From Actinomycetes bacterium (GTDB taxonomy: Bacteria; Actinomycetota; Actinomycetes; Actinomycetales; Microbacteriaceae): a stretch of DNA of 55,149 nucleotides. The stretch spans positions 1 to 55,149 of the forward strand of contig JAJYBG010000003.1 in the NCBI GenBank assembly GCA_021779075.1, read 5' to 3'. Shown here in pieces: positions 22,016 to 33,142 of this stretch. A model generated the notes under the pieces. The model made no database searches, had not been told where the DNA came from, and was given only the letters and a program-made list of their open reading frames with translations. Both the position numbers and the translations under genes were made by a program. Numbering within the stretch: the stretch's first letter is position 1; the number at the start of each line of letters is the position of its first letter.

Positions 22016-22678
22016 GTGGAGCTCATCACGCTGCTCGGTTCGCCGATCGGCACCGACGGTCTGACGCTCTCGTTCGCCGTCGACGAGCCAGCCGTGCTGT
22101 TCGACCACCGCGACGCCTCAGCTCGGACCGTTCCGCTGGGGCTGCGCGAAGCCGGGCTGACTCTCCTCGTCATCGAGCCCGCCACGCCGCCGAAGGTGTT
22201 CGGCGACGAGGTCACCGCCAAGGAGGATGCCCTGACCTCGGCGACGGCGACCCTCGGCGTCGCCTCGCTGCGGGATGTCTCGGTCACCGACCTCGCGCGT
22301 GTCCGCGACCGGCTCGACGGCCCCACCTACCGCGTCGTGCGCCACGTCGTCACCGAGAACCAGCGGGTGCGCGACACGCTCAGGATGCTGCGTGACGAAG
22401 GGCCGCAGGGCATCGGAGACCTGCTCTACGAGTCGCACCGCTCCCTGCGCGACGACGTGCAGATCTCACGCCCGGAGCTCGACCTCGCGGCCGAAGTGTC
22501 CCAGAACTACGGCGCGCTCGGCGCCCGTCTCACCGGCAGCGGCGACCAGCTCGCCGTCATCGCGCTGGTGCCGGTCGGGCTCGTCTCGCAGGTGCAGGTC
22601 TCGGTCGACAGTGCCTTCGCCGAGCACGGCTACGCCCAACCCGAGATGTACACGGTGCAGCCGACGGAGTCGGCGTGA
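22016..22678 (+). CDS. Standalone galactokinase/GHMP-kinase C-terminal-like protein lacking the N-terminal ATP/galactose-binding half
   Basis: DEPAVLFDHRDASARTVPLGLREAGLTLLVIE...YRVVRHVVTENQRVRDTLRMLRDEG...ESHRSLRDDVQISRPELD...GALGARLTGSGDQLAVIALVP aligns by eye to the GalK C-terminal half. Confidence 0.72.
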   Translation: MELITLLGSPIGTDGLTLSFAVDEPAVLFDHRDASARTVPLGLREAGLTLLVIEPATPPKVFGDEVTAKEDALTSATATLGVASLRDVSVTDLARVRDRLDGPTYRVVRHVVTENQRVRDTLRMLRDEGPQGIGDLLYESHRSLRDDVQISRPELDLAAEVSQNYGALGARLTGSGDQLAVIALVPVGLVSQVQVSVDSAFAEHGYAQPEMYTVQPTESA

Positions 22679-23157
22679 CGGCAGGGTCGCACCCGGCGGT
22701 CGACCGGTTCGCCGCGGCGCTGGCCGCGCACGGCCTGCACCCCGAGATCATCTGGCACGAGGAATCCACGCCGTCGGCCGCCGCCGCGGCGGAGGCGCTC
22801 GGCATCGACGTCGGCGCCATCGCGAACTCCCTCGTCTTCACCCTCGACGGCGAGCCGGTCCTCGTCATGACGAGCGGCGGTCACCGGGTCGACACCGAGT
22901 TCCTCGGCCGTGCGCTCGGCGGCACGCTCGAGCGCGCCTCAAAGGAGGCGGTGAAGGAGGCCACCGGCCAGACGATCGGCGGGGTCGCGCCGACAGGGCA
23001 TCCCGCGCCCGTGCGCACCTTCGTCGACCGCTCGCTCGCACGGTACGGCACGGTGTGGGCCGCCGCGGGCCACCCGCACACGTCGGTCCCGCTCAGCTAC
23101 GACGAGCTGCTGCTCGTCACGGCCGGCACCGAGGTCGACGTCGAGCCGGCGGTGTGA
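22675..23157 (+). CDS. YbaK/EbsC-family aminoacyl-tRNA deacylase-like protein
   Basis: EIIWHEESTPSAAAAAEALGIDVGAIANSLVFTLDGEPVLVMTSGGHRVDTEFLGRALG...GGVAPTGHP. Confidence 0.9.
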   Translation: MTAGSHPAVDRFAAALAAHGLHPEIIWHEESTPSAAAAAEALGIDVGAIANSLVFTLDGEPVLVMTSGGHRVDTEFLGRALGGTLERASKEAVKEATGQTIGGVAPTGHPAPVRTFVDRSLARYGTVWAAAGHPHTSVPLSYDELLLVTAGTEVDVEPAV

Positions 23158-23160
23158 CCT

Positions 23161-23251
23161 CGCGTGCGCTCGGACTGAGATCCGGTGCGCGGTTCGACGT
23201 GTCCGCGCGGAGGTCCGGCGTGTTGCCCGGATCTCAGCCCGAGCGCACGCG
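23161..23251. terminator. Long inverted repeat between convergent genes, probable bidirectional terminator
   Basis: 25-nt arms 23161-23185 / 23227-23251 with one non-Watson-Crick position. Confidence 0.55.
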
Positions 23252-23261
23252 GCTGCTCAAC

Positions 23262-23780
23262 TCAGTCGCCTGCCGACGACGCAAAGAGGCGGCCCCGCTC
23301 GACGTAGTGGCGCGCGTTCTCGTGGATGCTCTCGACCTCGGCATCCGTCAGCTCGCGGATCACCTTGCCGGGCACCCCCGCGACGAGCGAGCGCGGCGGG
23401 ATGACCTTGCCCTCGCTGACGAGCGCGCCCGCGGCGATGAGGGATTCGTGCCCGATCACCGCGCGGTTCATGATCGTCGCGTGCATGCCGACGAGGACAT
23501 CGTCCTCGATGGTGCAGCCGTGCAGCACCGCGCTGTGGCCCACCGAGACGCCCGCGCCGACCGTGAGCGGGATGCCGTCGTCGGCGTGGCATGCGACGAG
23601 GTCCTGCAGGTTCGATCTCTCGCCGAGGATGATGGACTCGTCGTCGGCGCGCAGCACCGCGTTGAACCAGACGCTCGAGTCCGCGGCGAGCCGCACGGCG
23701 CCGATGAGGACGGCGCCCGGCGCGACATAGGCAGTGGGGTCGACCGCGGGCGAGCCGATGGGAAGAGTCAGACGGGTCAT
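23262..23780 (-). CDS. Gamma-carbonic-anhydrase-like (left-handed beta-helix) protein
   Basis: AYVAPGAVLIGAVRLAADSSVWFNAVLRADDESIILGERSNLQDLVACHAD...VGHSAVLHGCTIEDDVLVGMHATIMN. Confidence 0.93.
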   Translation of the reverse strand: MTRLTLPIGSPAVDPTAYVAPGAVLIGAVRLAADSSVWFNAVLRADDESIILGERSNLQDLVACHADDGIPLTVGAGVSVGHSAVLHGCTIEDDVLVGMHATIMNRAVIGHESLIAAGALVSEGKVIPPRSLVAGVPGKVIRELTDAEVESIHENARHYVERGRLFASSAGD

Positions 23781-23952
23781 GTGACCAACGGTAGCGAGGT
23801 AACACGCCCCGCTAATCAGCCATCAGCGAACCGGCGGCCTGCGCGCCGATTCGCGCGGATGGCGCTCAAAGGCGACGGGCCAGTGGGCCGTCGCGCGCCG
23901 GCCGCCGCCGAAGGCAGACCCACGCCTGGCCAGGACCGGCGCGGAAACAAGT

Positions 23953-24828
23953 TCAGCGGCGCTCTGCGGCGTCGACCACGTTGGCGAGCAGCATCGCCCG
24001 GGTGAGCAGGCCGACTCCGCCGGGCACCGGCGAGAGCCATCCTGCGACGTCCCAGACGCCCGGGTCGACGTCGCCCGCGAGTTTCGCGCGACCGGATTCC
24101 GTCGTACCGACCCGCGAGACGCCGACGTCGACGACCGCAGCGCCCGGCTTCACCCAGTCGGCCTTGACGAGGCCGGGTACGCCGACGGCGGCGATGACGA
24201 TGTCGGCGCGGCGCACCTCCGCGGCGATGTCCGGGGTGCGCGAATGGGTCAGCGTCACCGTGGCGTCGATGCCCTTGCGGGTGAGCAGCAGGCCCAGCGG
24301 CCGGCCGACCGTGAGCCCGCGGCCGATCACCGTCACACGACGGCCGGCGATCGGGATGTCGTAGCGACGCAGCAGTTCGACGACGCCGGCGGGGGTGCAG
24401 GGCAGCGGGGAATCCAGCTCGCCCTCGACTCCGAGCACGAGCTTGCCGAGGTTCATCGGGTGCAGGCCGTCGGCGTCCTTGGCGGGGTCGACGAGCTCCA
24501 AGGCGCGATGCTCGTCGAGACCCGTCGGCAGCGGCAGCTGCACGATGAAGCCGGTGACCTCGGGGGCCGCGTTGAGATCGGCGATGGCGGCGTCGACATC
24601 GGCCTGGGACGCGGTCGCCGGCAGGTCGACGCGGATCGACTCGATGCCGACCTCGACCGAGTCGCGGTGCTTGCCTGAGACGTATGAGACCGAGGCGGGG
24701 TCCGCGCCGACGAGCAGGGTCGCCAGGCCCGGGACAACGCCACGCGCCCGCAGCGCCGCCACCCGTAGAGCCAGCTCCGACTTGATGGCCGCGGCGGTCT
24801 CCACGCCGTCGAGGCGGATCGCCGTCAT
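23953..24828 (-). CDS. folD: Methylenetetrahydrofolate dehydrogenase/cyclohydrolase
   Basis: [16 protein letters not shown]...[15 protein letters not shown]...[10 protein letters not shown]...[18 protein letters not shown]...; internal start of ORF 23953..24906. Confidence 0.95.
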   Translation of the reverse strand: MTAIRLDGVETAAAIKSELALRVAALRARGVVPGLATLLVGADPASVSYVSGKHRDSVEVGIESIRVDLPATASQADVDAAIADLNAAPEVTGFIVQLPLPTGLDEHRALELVDPAKDADGLHPMNLGKLVLGVEGELDSPLPCTPAGVVELLRRYDIPIAGRRVTVIGRGLTVGRPLGLLLTRKGIDATVTLTHSRTPDIAAEVRRADIVIAAVGVPGLVKADWVKPGAAVVDVGVSRVGTTESGRAKLAGDVDPGVWDVAGWLSPVPGGVGLLTRAMLLANVVDAAERR

Positions 24829-24832
24829 CGGC

Positions 24833-26098
24833 CTAGAGCCCCGGGTAGAGCGGGAAGGCCACGGTGAGCGCGGCCACCCGCGCGCGCAGTGCCGGAATGT
24901 CGGCATCCGGCCGCAGTGCGAGCGCGATGACGTCGGAGACCTCGGCGAACGCGGCGTCGTCGAAGCCGCGGGTCGCGAGCGCCGGGGTGCCGATGCGCAG
25001 GCCCGAGGTCACCATCGGCGGGCGCGGATCGAACGGCACCGCGTTCTTGTTCACTGTGATGCCGACCTCGTGGAGCCGGTTCTCGGCGTCCTTGCCGGTG
25101 AACTCGCTCTCGCGCAGGTCCGCGAGCACGAGGTGGACGTCGGTGCCCCCGGTGAGCACGTTGACGCCGGCCGCGCGCGAGGCATCCGACGTCAGCGCCG
25201 CGGCGAGCAGTTTCGCGCCGCGGATGGTGCGCTCCTGGCGGTCCGCGAACTCGGGAGTGCCGGCGAGCTTGAACGCCGTCGCCTTGGCGGCGATGACGTT
25301 CATGAGCGGGCCGCCCTGCTGACCGGGGAAGACGCTGGAGTTGATCTTCTTGGCGAGCGCCTCATCGTCGGTGAGGATGAACCCCGACCGCGGGCCGCCC
25401 ATCGTCTTGTGCACGGTCGACGAGGTCACGTGTGCGTAGGGCACGGGCGAAGGGTGCACTCCGGCCGCGACGAGCCCGGCGAAGTGCGCCATGTCGACCC
25501 AGAGGTACGCGCCGACCTCGTCGGCGATGGCGCGGAACGCGGCGAAGTCGAGCTGGCGGGGATACGCCGACCAGCCGGCGATGAGCACCTTCGGCCGGTG
25601 CTCGAGTGCCTTCTCGCGCACGACGTCCATGTCGACGAGGAAGGTCTCGGGGTCGACGCCGTAGGACGTCGCGTGGTAGAGCCTGCCCGAGAAGTTGAGC
25701 TTCATGCCGTGGGTGAGGTGGCCGCCGTGCGAGAGCTCCAGGCCGAGGATCGTGTCGCCAGGCTCGGCGAGCGAGGCGAGCACGGCGGCGTTCGCCGAGG
25801 CGCCCGAGTGGGGCTGCACGTTGGCGAAGCCTGCGCCGAACAGCGCCTTGGCGCGCTCGATGGCGAGGGATTCCGCGACGTCGACGAACTCGCAGCCGCC
25901 GTAGTAGCGCCGGCCGGGGTACCCCTCGGCGTACTTGTTGGTGAGCACCGATCCCTGCGACTCGAGCACGGAGCGCGGGACGAAGTTCTCGGACGCGATC
26001 ATCTCGAGGAAGTCGCGTTGGCGGCCGAGCTCGAGCCGGAGGACCTCGGCGATCTCGGGGTCCACCTCGGCCAGCGATGCGTTGAAGGTGTCGGCCAT
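24833..26098 (-). CDS. glyA: Serine hydroxymethyltransferase
   Basis: [41 protein letters not shown]...[19 protein letters not shown]. Confidence 0.97.
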   Translation of the reverse strand: MADTFNASLAEVDPEIAEVLRLELGRQRDFLEMIASENFVPRSVLESQGSVLTNKYAEGYPGRRYYGGCEFVDVAESLAIERAKALFGAGFANVQPHSGASANAAVLASLAEPGDTILGLELSHGGHLTHGMKLNFSGRLYHATSYGVDPETFLVDMDVVREKALEHRPKVLIAGWSAYPRQLDFAAFRAIADEVGAYLWVDMAHFAGLVAAGVHPSPVPYAHVTSSTVHKTMGGPRSGFILTDDEALAKKINSSVFPGQQGGPLMNVIAAKATAFKLAGTPEFADRQERTIRGAKLLAAALTSDASRAAGVNVLTGGTDVHLVLADLRESEFTGKDAENRLHEVGITVNKNAVPFDPRPPMVTSGLRIGTPALATRGFDDAAFAEVSDVIALALRPDADIPALRARVAALTVAFPLYPGL

Positions 26099-26154
26099 GA
26101 CGGGCTCCTCAGGGTCTTCGTGCCTGTCGGCACAACGGTGTGGATGAATCTGGA

Positions 26155-26235
26155 TCGGCCCAGGCGTTCGACCGATTGACCCTGTAGGAGCCGCTCCCCG
26201 GTGGTGGCCACCTCATGCGCCAGTCGCGACGCGTC
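26155..26235 (-). ncRNA. ZTP riboswitch (pfl motif) upstream of glyA
   Basis: Reverse strand GTCGCGACTGGCGCATGAGGTGGCCACCACCGGGGAGCGGCTCCTACAGGGTCAATCGGTCGAACGCCTGGGCC has the pfl core elements GACUGGCG, GGUGG..CCACC, GGGGAGC and CGCCUGGGC, in order. Confidence 0.9.
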
Positions 26236-26390
26236 CAGAATACTGGATGCCGCGGCCCGCCTCCCCTTCTCAACGCGCATCCCGTGCTCGAGCCCATCGC
26301 GCCGGCCTGGATCGGCAACGCGATCCGGCTGGTCATCGTCGCCTTCGACCACCCGCAGCTCCGGCGCATCGAAGCCGCTAGCCTGAGCGA

Positions 26391-27242
26391 GTGACCTCGA
26401 CCCATTGGGTGCTCACACTGGTGTGCGCCGACAGACCCGGCATCGTGCACGCTGTCAGCGGCGCGATCGTCGCGGCCCGCGGCAACATCACCGAGTCGCA
26501 GCAGTTCGCCTCCGACGACACCGGGCGCTTCTTCATGCGGCTGCAGGTCGAGTCGGATGCCTCACGCGAGAGGTTCATCGCCGCGTTGGCACCCGTCGTC
26601 GAACGCTTCGACATGGAGTGGCACCTCGACGTCGTCGGCCGGCCGATCCGCACGCTGATCCTCGTCTCGACCGCAGCGCACTGCCTCGCCGACCTGCTCT
26701 TCCGCCAGCGCGCCGGGCAGCTCGCGATCGACGTGCCGCTCGTGCTCGCGAACCACGAGGCGCTCGGCGATCTCGCCGCGTTCTACGGCGTTCCCTTCGA
26801 GCACCTGCCGGTGACGTCACCGGAGTCGAAGGCGGCGCTCGAGGCGCGCGTGCTCGACGCCGTCGAGGAGCACGACATCGAGCTCGTCGTCCTCGCCCGC
26901 TACATGCAGATCCTGTCGCCCGGGCTGTGCGAGCGGCTCGAGGGCCGCATGATCAACATCCACCACTCGTTCCTGCCCGGCTTCACGGGCGCGAACCCTT
27001 ACAGGCAGGCCCACCAGCGCGGCGTCAAGCTCGTCGGGGCCACCGCCCACTTCGTCACGAGGGACCTCGACGAAGGGCCGATCATCGAGCAGAACGTCGT
27101 GCGCGTCGACCACGCGGACTCGGTCGCGCAGCTCACCGCGATCGGGCAGGACGAGGAGAGCCGCACGCTGCGTCAAGCGGTCAAGTGGTTCTCGGAGGAC
27201 CGCGTCCTTCTCGACGGGCGACGCACCATCATCTTCAAATAG
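26391..27242 (+). CDS. purU: Formyltetrahydrofolate deformylase
   Basis: VLTLVCADRPGIVHAVSGAIVAARGNITESQQF...NIHHSFLPGFTGANPYRQAHQRGVKLVGATAHFVTRDLDEGPIIEQ. Confidence 0.96.
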   Translation: MTSTHWVLTLVCADRPGIVHAVSGAIVAARGNITESQQFASDDTGRFFMRLQVESDASRERFIAALAPVVERFDMEWHLDVVGRPIRTLILVSTAAHCLADLLFRQRAGQLAIDVPLVLANHEALGDLAAFYGVPFEHLPVTSPESKAALEARVLDAVEEHDIELVVLARYMQILSPGLCERLEGRMINIHHSFLPGFTGANPYRQAHQRGVKLVGATAHFVTRDLDEGPIIEQNVVRVDHADSVAQLTAIGQDEESRTLRQAVKWFSEDRVLLDGRRTIIFK

Positions 27243-27253
27243 GCCTGATCGGG

Positions 27254-27344
27254 GTGGGTTGCGGGGCGTTCGCCCGCCCATGCCGTATGCGCTTCGCGGA
27301 TGCGGCACACGCCCGCCGCACCCGGCGAACGTCCCGCAACCCAC
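27254..27344 (+). terminator. Long hairpin after purU with nested inner hairpin
   Basis: 21-nt arms 27254-27274 / 27324-27344 with one G-U; inner stem 27281-27288 / 27300-27307. Confidence 0.5.
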
Positions 27345-27364
27345 GCCTCGATACTCTTGACGAT

Positions 27365-27718
27365 GTGGCGCAGAACCCCGAGCAGTACACGTTCGCCTGG
27401 AATGACGCGGTCCGCTTCCTGCTGGAGATCTTTGCGATCGTGTCACTCGCGGTGTGGGGGTTCGCGAGGTTCGACCTGCCGTGGAACTGGGTGGTCGGCA
27501 TCGGCGCGAGCGTCGTCGCCCTCCTGCTCTGGGCGCTGTTCCGCTCGCCGCGGGCCGTGATCCGGGCGGATGCCTATGGCAAGGCCACCGTCGAGATCAT
27601 CGTCATGGCGAGTGCGGCGCTCGCCTGGTGGAACCTCGGCCAGCCCGTCGTTGCCGGCGCGTTCGCCGTGGTCGCGCTGATCTCGGGTGTCATCAATGGG
27701 CGGCGCGAATTCCAGTGA
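27365..27718 (+). CDS. YrdB-like membrane protein (DUF2568)
   Basis: FAWNDAVRFLLEIFAIVSLAVWGF...ALFRSPRAVIRADAYGKATVEIIVMASAALAWW; GTG start. Confidence 0.82.
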   Translation: MAQNPEQYTFAWNDAVRFLLEIFAIVSLAVWGFARFDLPWNWVVGIGASVVALLLWALFRSPRAVIRADAYGKATVEIIVMASAALAWWNLGQPVVAGAFAVVALISGVINGRREFQ

Positions 27719-28884
27719 CCACGTCGACCGTCATCCACTCAGCGCGCACGATCGACGCCGACGGCGAGGTCGACGACTTCTGGGTGGCGTTCGAAGGCGA
27801 TTCGATCGCCGCGACCGGCACCGGCATCGGCTGGGAGCAACTCGGCATCGCCGATGTGGCGGACGTGGTGGATGCCGGCGGCAATTGCCTCGCCCCCGGA
27901 TTCATCGACCTGCACGGCCACGGCGCGGGCGGCTTCTCGTTCGATGACGGAGCCGCCGCGATCGCGAGCGCGCTGGCGACGCACCGCGCACACGGCACGA
28001 CGCGCTCGGTCGTCTCGCTCGTCGCGGGTCCGGTCGAGACGCTGGCGGCCTCGCTGTCGCAGATCGCCGATCTCGCGGAATCCGACCCGCTCGTGCTCGG
28101 CGCGCACCTCGAGGGGCCGTTCCTCGCACCGAGCCGCCGGGGCGCCCACAACCCCGAGTTCCTCATCGACCCGTCGCCCGCCGTGATCGACCGCCTGCTC
28201 GACGCCGCGCGCGGGCACCTGCGCCAGGTGACGATCGCGCCCGAGTTGCCCAACGCGCTGGAGGCGATCGAGATTCTCGTCGAGGCGGGCGTCATCGTCG
28301 CCGTGGGCCACACCGACGCGACAGAGGCGCAGACCCAGGATGCCTTCCACGCCGGCGCCCGCCTGCTCACCCACGCCTTCAACGCCATGCCCGGCATCGG
28401 CCACCGCGCGCCGGGGCCGGTCGTCGCGGCGCTGCAGGACGACCGGGTGACCCTCGAACTCGTCCTCGATGGGGTGCACGTGCATCCGCACGTCGCCCGG
28501 CTGCTCTTCGATGCCGCGCCCGGCCGCGTCGCGCTCGTCACCGACTCGATGGCGGCGGCGGGCACATCCGATGGCCGCTATGCGCTGGGGTCCTTGGAGG
28601 TCGTCGTGTCGGATGGCCGCGCCCTGCTCGCGAACGCCGATGGCACGACCGGTGCCATCGCCGGCTCGACGCTCACGCTCGACCGTGCCCTGCGCATCGC
28701 CACGACGAGCGCGCGTCAGAGCGTGCCGGTCGCGGTCGCGGCGCTGACGGCGACTCCGGCGCGCGTGCTCGGCCTCGAACACCGGCTCGGCCGTCTCGCG
28801 CCGGGCTACGCCGCCGATGCCGTGCTGCTCACCGGCGAATGCGACGTGCTCGCCGTCTGGGCCGCCGGCGCGCGCCTGCGCTGA
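27715..28884 (+). CDS. nagA: N-acetylglucosamine-6-phosphate deacetylase
   Basis: LAPGFIDLHGHGAGGFSFDDG...LGAHLEGPFLAPSRRGAHNPEFL...VAVGHTDAT...LTHAFNAMPGIGHRAPG. Confidence 0.93.
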   Translation: MTTSTVIHSARTIDADGEVDDFWVAFEGDSIAATGTGIGWEQLGIADVADVVDAGGNCLAPGFIDLHGHGAGGFSFDDGAAAIASALATHRAHGTTRSVVSLVAGPVETLAASLSQIADLAESDPLVLGAHLEGPFLAPSRRGAHNPEFLIDPSPAVIDRLLDAARGHLRQVTIAPELPNALEAIEILVEAGVIVAVGHTDATEAQTQDAFHAGARLLTHAFNAMPGIGHRAPGPVVAALQDDRVTLELVLDGVHVHPHVARLLFDAAPGRVALVTDSMAAAGTSDGRYALGSLEVVVSDGRALLANADGTTGAIAGSTLTLDRALRIATTSARQSVPVAVAALTATPARVLGLEHRLGRLAPGYAADAVLLTGECDVLAVWAAGARLR

Positions 28885-28958
28885 GAGACCCCGGTGCTCG
28901 GGCGCCCGAGCCGCCACTCGCGGCGACCCGCCGAGGCCGCGCGCTGACATCCCGCGCT

Positions 28959-29015
28959 CGAGGTCCCCCGAATCGACCCTTCCCACGCGGAGAAAGGTCG
29001 ATTCGGGGGACCTCG
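28959..29015. terminator. Perfect 20-bp inverted repeat between convergent nagA and icd
   Basis: CGAGGTCCCCCGAATCGACC (28959-28978) / GGTCGATTCGGGGGACCTCG (28996-29015). Confidence 0.6.
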
Positions 29016-29028
29016 GGGCCGGTGAGGC

Positions 29029-31239
<2,211 letters not shown>

Positions 31240-31288
31240 ATCGGCTCCTTCGCTCGTGCCTCTACCAGCCTAACGTCACCCCGAGATT

Positions 31289-31306
31289 TATCTTGACGTC
31301 GAGATA
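31289..31306 (-). promoter_or_regulatory. Near-palindromic operator upstream of icd
   Basis: TATCTTGACGTCGAGATA, 8 of 9 symmetric positions; resembles the site at 41821-41838. Confidence 0.6.
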
Positions 31307-31327
31307 GTTTGGCCCCTCGCCGGCCGC

Positions 31328-33142
31328 TCAGACCAGCGAGTCGCGCCAGGCGGCGTGCAGCTGGGCGAAGCGCCCGGTGCCGCCGATGAGGTCGGCGGGC
31401 GACCCGTCTTCGACGATGCGGCCGTGCTCGAGCACGAGCACCCGGTCGGCGATCGCCACCGTCGACAGCCGGTGCGCGATGATGACCGCGGTGCGGTCGG
31501 CGAGCAGTGTCTGCAGCGCCCGCTGCACGAGCCGTTCGCTCGGGATGTCGAGCGACGAGGTCGCCTCGTCGAGGATGAGGACGGCCGGATCGGCGAGGAA
31601 GGCGCGCGCGAACGACACGAGCTGGCGCTGCCCGGCCGAGAGGCGGCCGCCGCGTTTGTTGACGTCGGTGTCGTAGCCGTCGGGCAGCCGCTCGATGAAC
31701 TCGTGCGCGCCGACGGCCCGCGCGGCCGCCTCGATCTCGGCGCGGCTCGCCTCCGGCTTGCCGAGCGCGATGTTGTCGGCGACCGAACCCGAGAACAGGT
31801 ACGCCTCCTGCGTGACCATGACGATCGCGCGGCGCAGGTCGTCGTTGCTCAGCGAGCGCAGGTCGACGCCGTCGAGTGCGACGCGACCGTGCGTGGGGTC
31901 GTAGAAGCGCGCGATGAGCTTCGCGAACGTCGACTTGCCCGCGCCCGTCGACCCGACCAGCGCGATCGTCTGCCCGGCCGGAATGTCGAGGTCGAAGTGC
32001 GGCAGCACCTCGCGGCCCTCCTGGTAGGCGAACTGCACGTCGTCGAAATCGACGTGACCGGATGCTCGGCGGAGCGCCACCGCTTCCTCCGGCTCGGGCA
32101 CGCCCGGCTTCTCCTCGAGCACGCCGGAGATCTTCTCCAGCGCCGCGGCTGCCGACTGGTAGGAATTGTAGAACATCGCCATCTCCTCCATCGGGTCGAA
32201 GAAGCGCCGGACGTAGAGCAGGACCGCGAGCAGCGCGCCGAGGGCGAGAGAGCCCTCGGCGACGCGGAATCCGCCGACGAGCAGCGCGACGACGACGGTG
32301 ACATTGCCGATGAGCACGAGCGCCGGGTCGAAGATCCCGAAGAGCTGCACGGTCTTCGCGTTGACGTCGCGGTAGTCCTCGACGAGGTCGCCGTACTGCT
32401 TCTCACCCCGCCGCTCCCTGCGGAACGCCTTGACGGCGCGGATGCCCGTCATCGTCTCGACGAAATGGACGATGAGCTTGGCGGACGCCGTGCGCGAGCG
32501 GCGGAAGAGCAGCTGCGACCGGTTCTGGAACCAGCGCACCAGGAAGTACAGCGGCACGAGCGAGCACACGACGACGACTCCGGAGACCCAGTCGACGACG
32601 AAGACCGCGATGAGGATGAATCCCGAGTAGAGGATGCCCTGCACGAGCTGGTTGATGCCCGAGTCGAGCAGCTCGCGGATCGCGTCGAGGTCGCTCGTCT
32701 GCCGGGCGATGACCCGCCCCGAGGTGTAGGTCTCGTGGAACTCCAGGCTGAGGCGCTGGGTGTGCTGGAAGACCCGGGTGCGCAGGTCGATGAGGATCGC
32801 CTGGCTGATCCGCGCCGACGCGACCTGGTAGTAGCCGATGAGCAGCGCGCCACCGATCGCGGTGACGACGTAGGCGCCGCCGGTGGCCGCGATCGGCCAC
32901 CAGTCGCCGCTCGTCAGCGCCGCGAGGCCCTGGTCGATGCCGATGCCGACCAGCGCGGGGCCCGCGACCTCGAGCAGCGTCGAGACCACGACGACGCCCA
33001 GGGTGAGCCAGAGTTTGAGCCGCAGCGGTCTGACGAGCGAGCCGAGCAGGCGCAGCGAGCGCTGGCGGATGGAGCGGGACTCGGTCTTCGAGAGGTCGGC
33101 GCGGTCCTCGCCGCGCACGCCGGTGACAGTGGCGGTGGTCAT
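31328..33142 (-). CDS. ABC exporter subunit (TMD-NBD)
   Basis: [25 protein letters not shown]...[32 protein letters not shown]. Confidence 0.93.
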   Translation of the reverse strand: MTTATVTGVRGEDRADLSKTESRSIRQRSLRLLGSLVRPLRLKLWLTLGVVVVSTLLEVAGPALVGIGIDQGLAALTSGDWWPIAATGGAYVVTAIGGALLIGYYQVASARISQAILIDLRTRVFQHTQRLSLEFHETYTSGRVIARQTSDLDAIRELLDSGINQLVQGILYSGFILIAVFVVDWVSGVVVVCSLVPLYFLVRWFQNRSQLLFRRSRTASAKLIVHFVETMTGIRAVKAFRRERRGEKQYGDLVEDYRDVNAKTVQLFGIFDPALVLIGNVTVVVALLVGGFRVAEGSLALGALLAVLLYVRRFFDPMEEMAMFYNSYQSAAAALEKISGVLEEKPGVPEPEEAVALRRASGHVDFDDVQFAYQEGREVLPHFDLDIPAGQTIALVGSTGAGKSTFAKLIARFYDPTHGRVALDGVDLRSLSNDDLRRAIVMVTQEAYLFSGSVADNIALGKPEASRAEIEAAARAVGAHEFIERLPDGYDTDVNKRGGRLSAGQRQLVSFARAFLADPAVLILDEATSSLDIPSERLVQRALQTLLADRTAVIIAHRLSTVAIADRVLVLEHGRIVEDGSPADLIGGTGRFAQLHAAWRDSLV

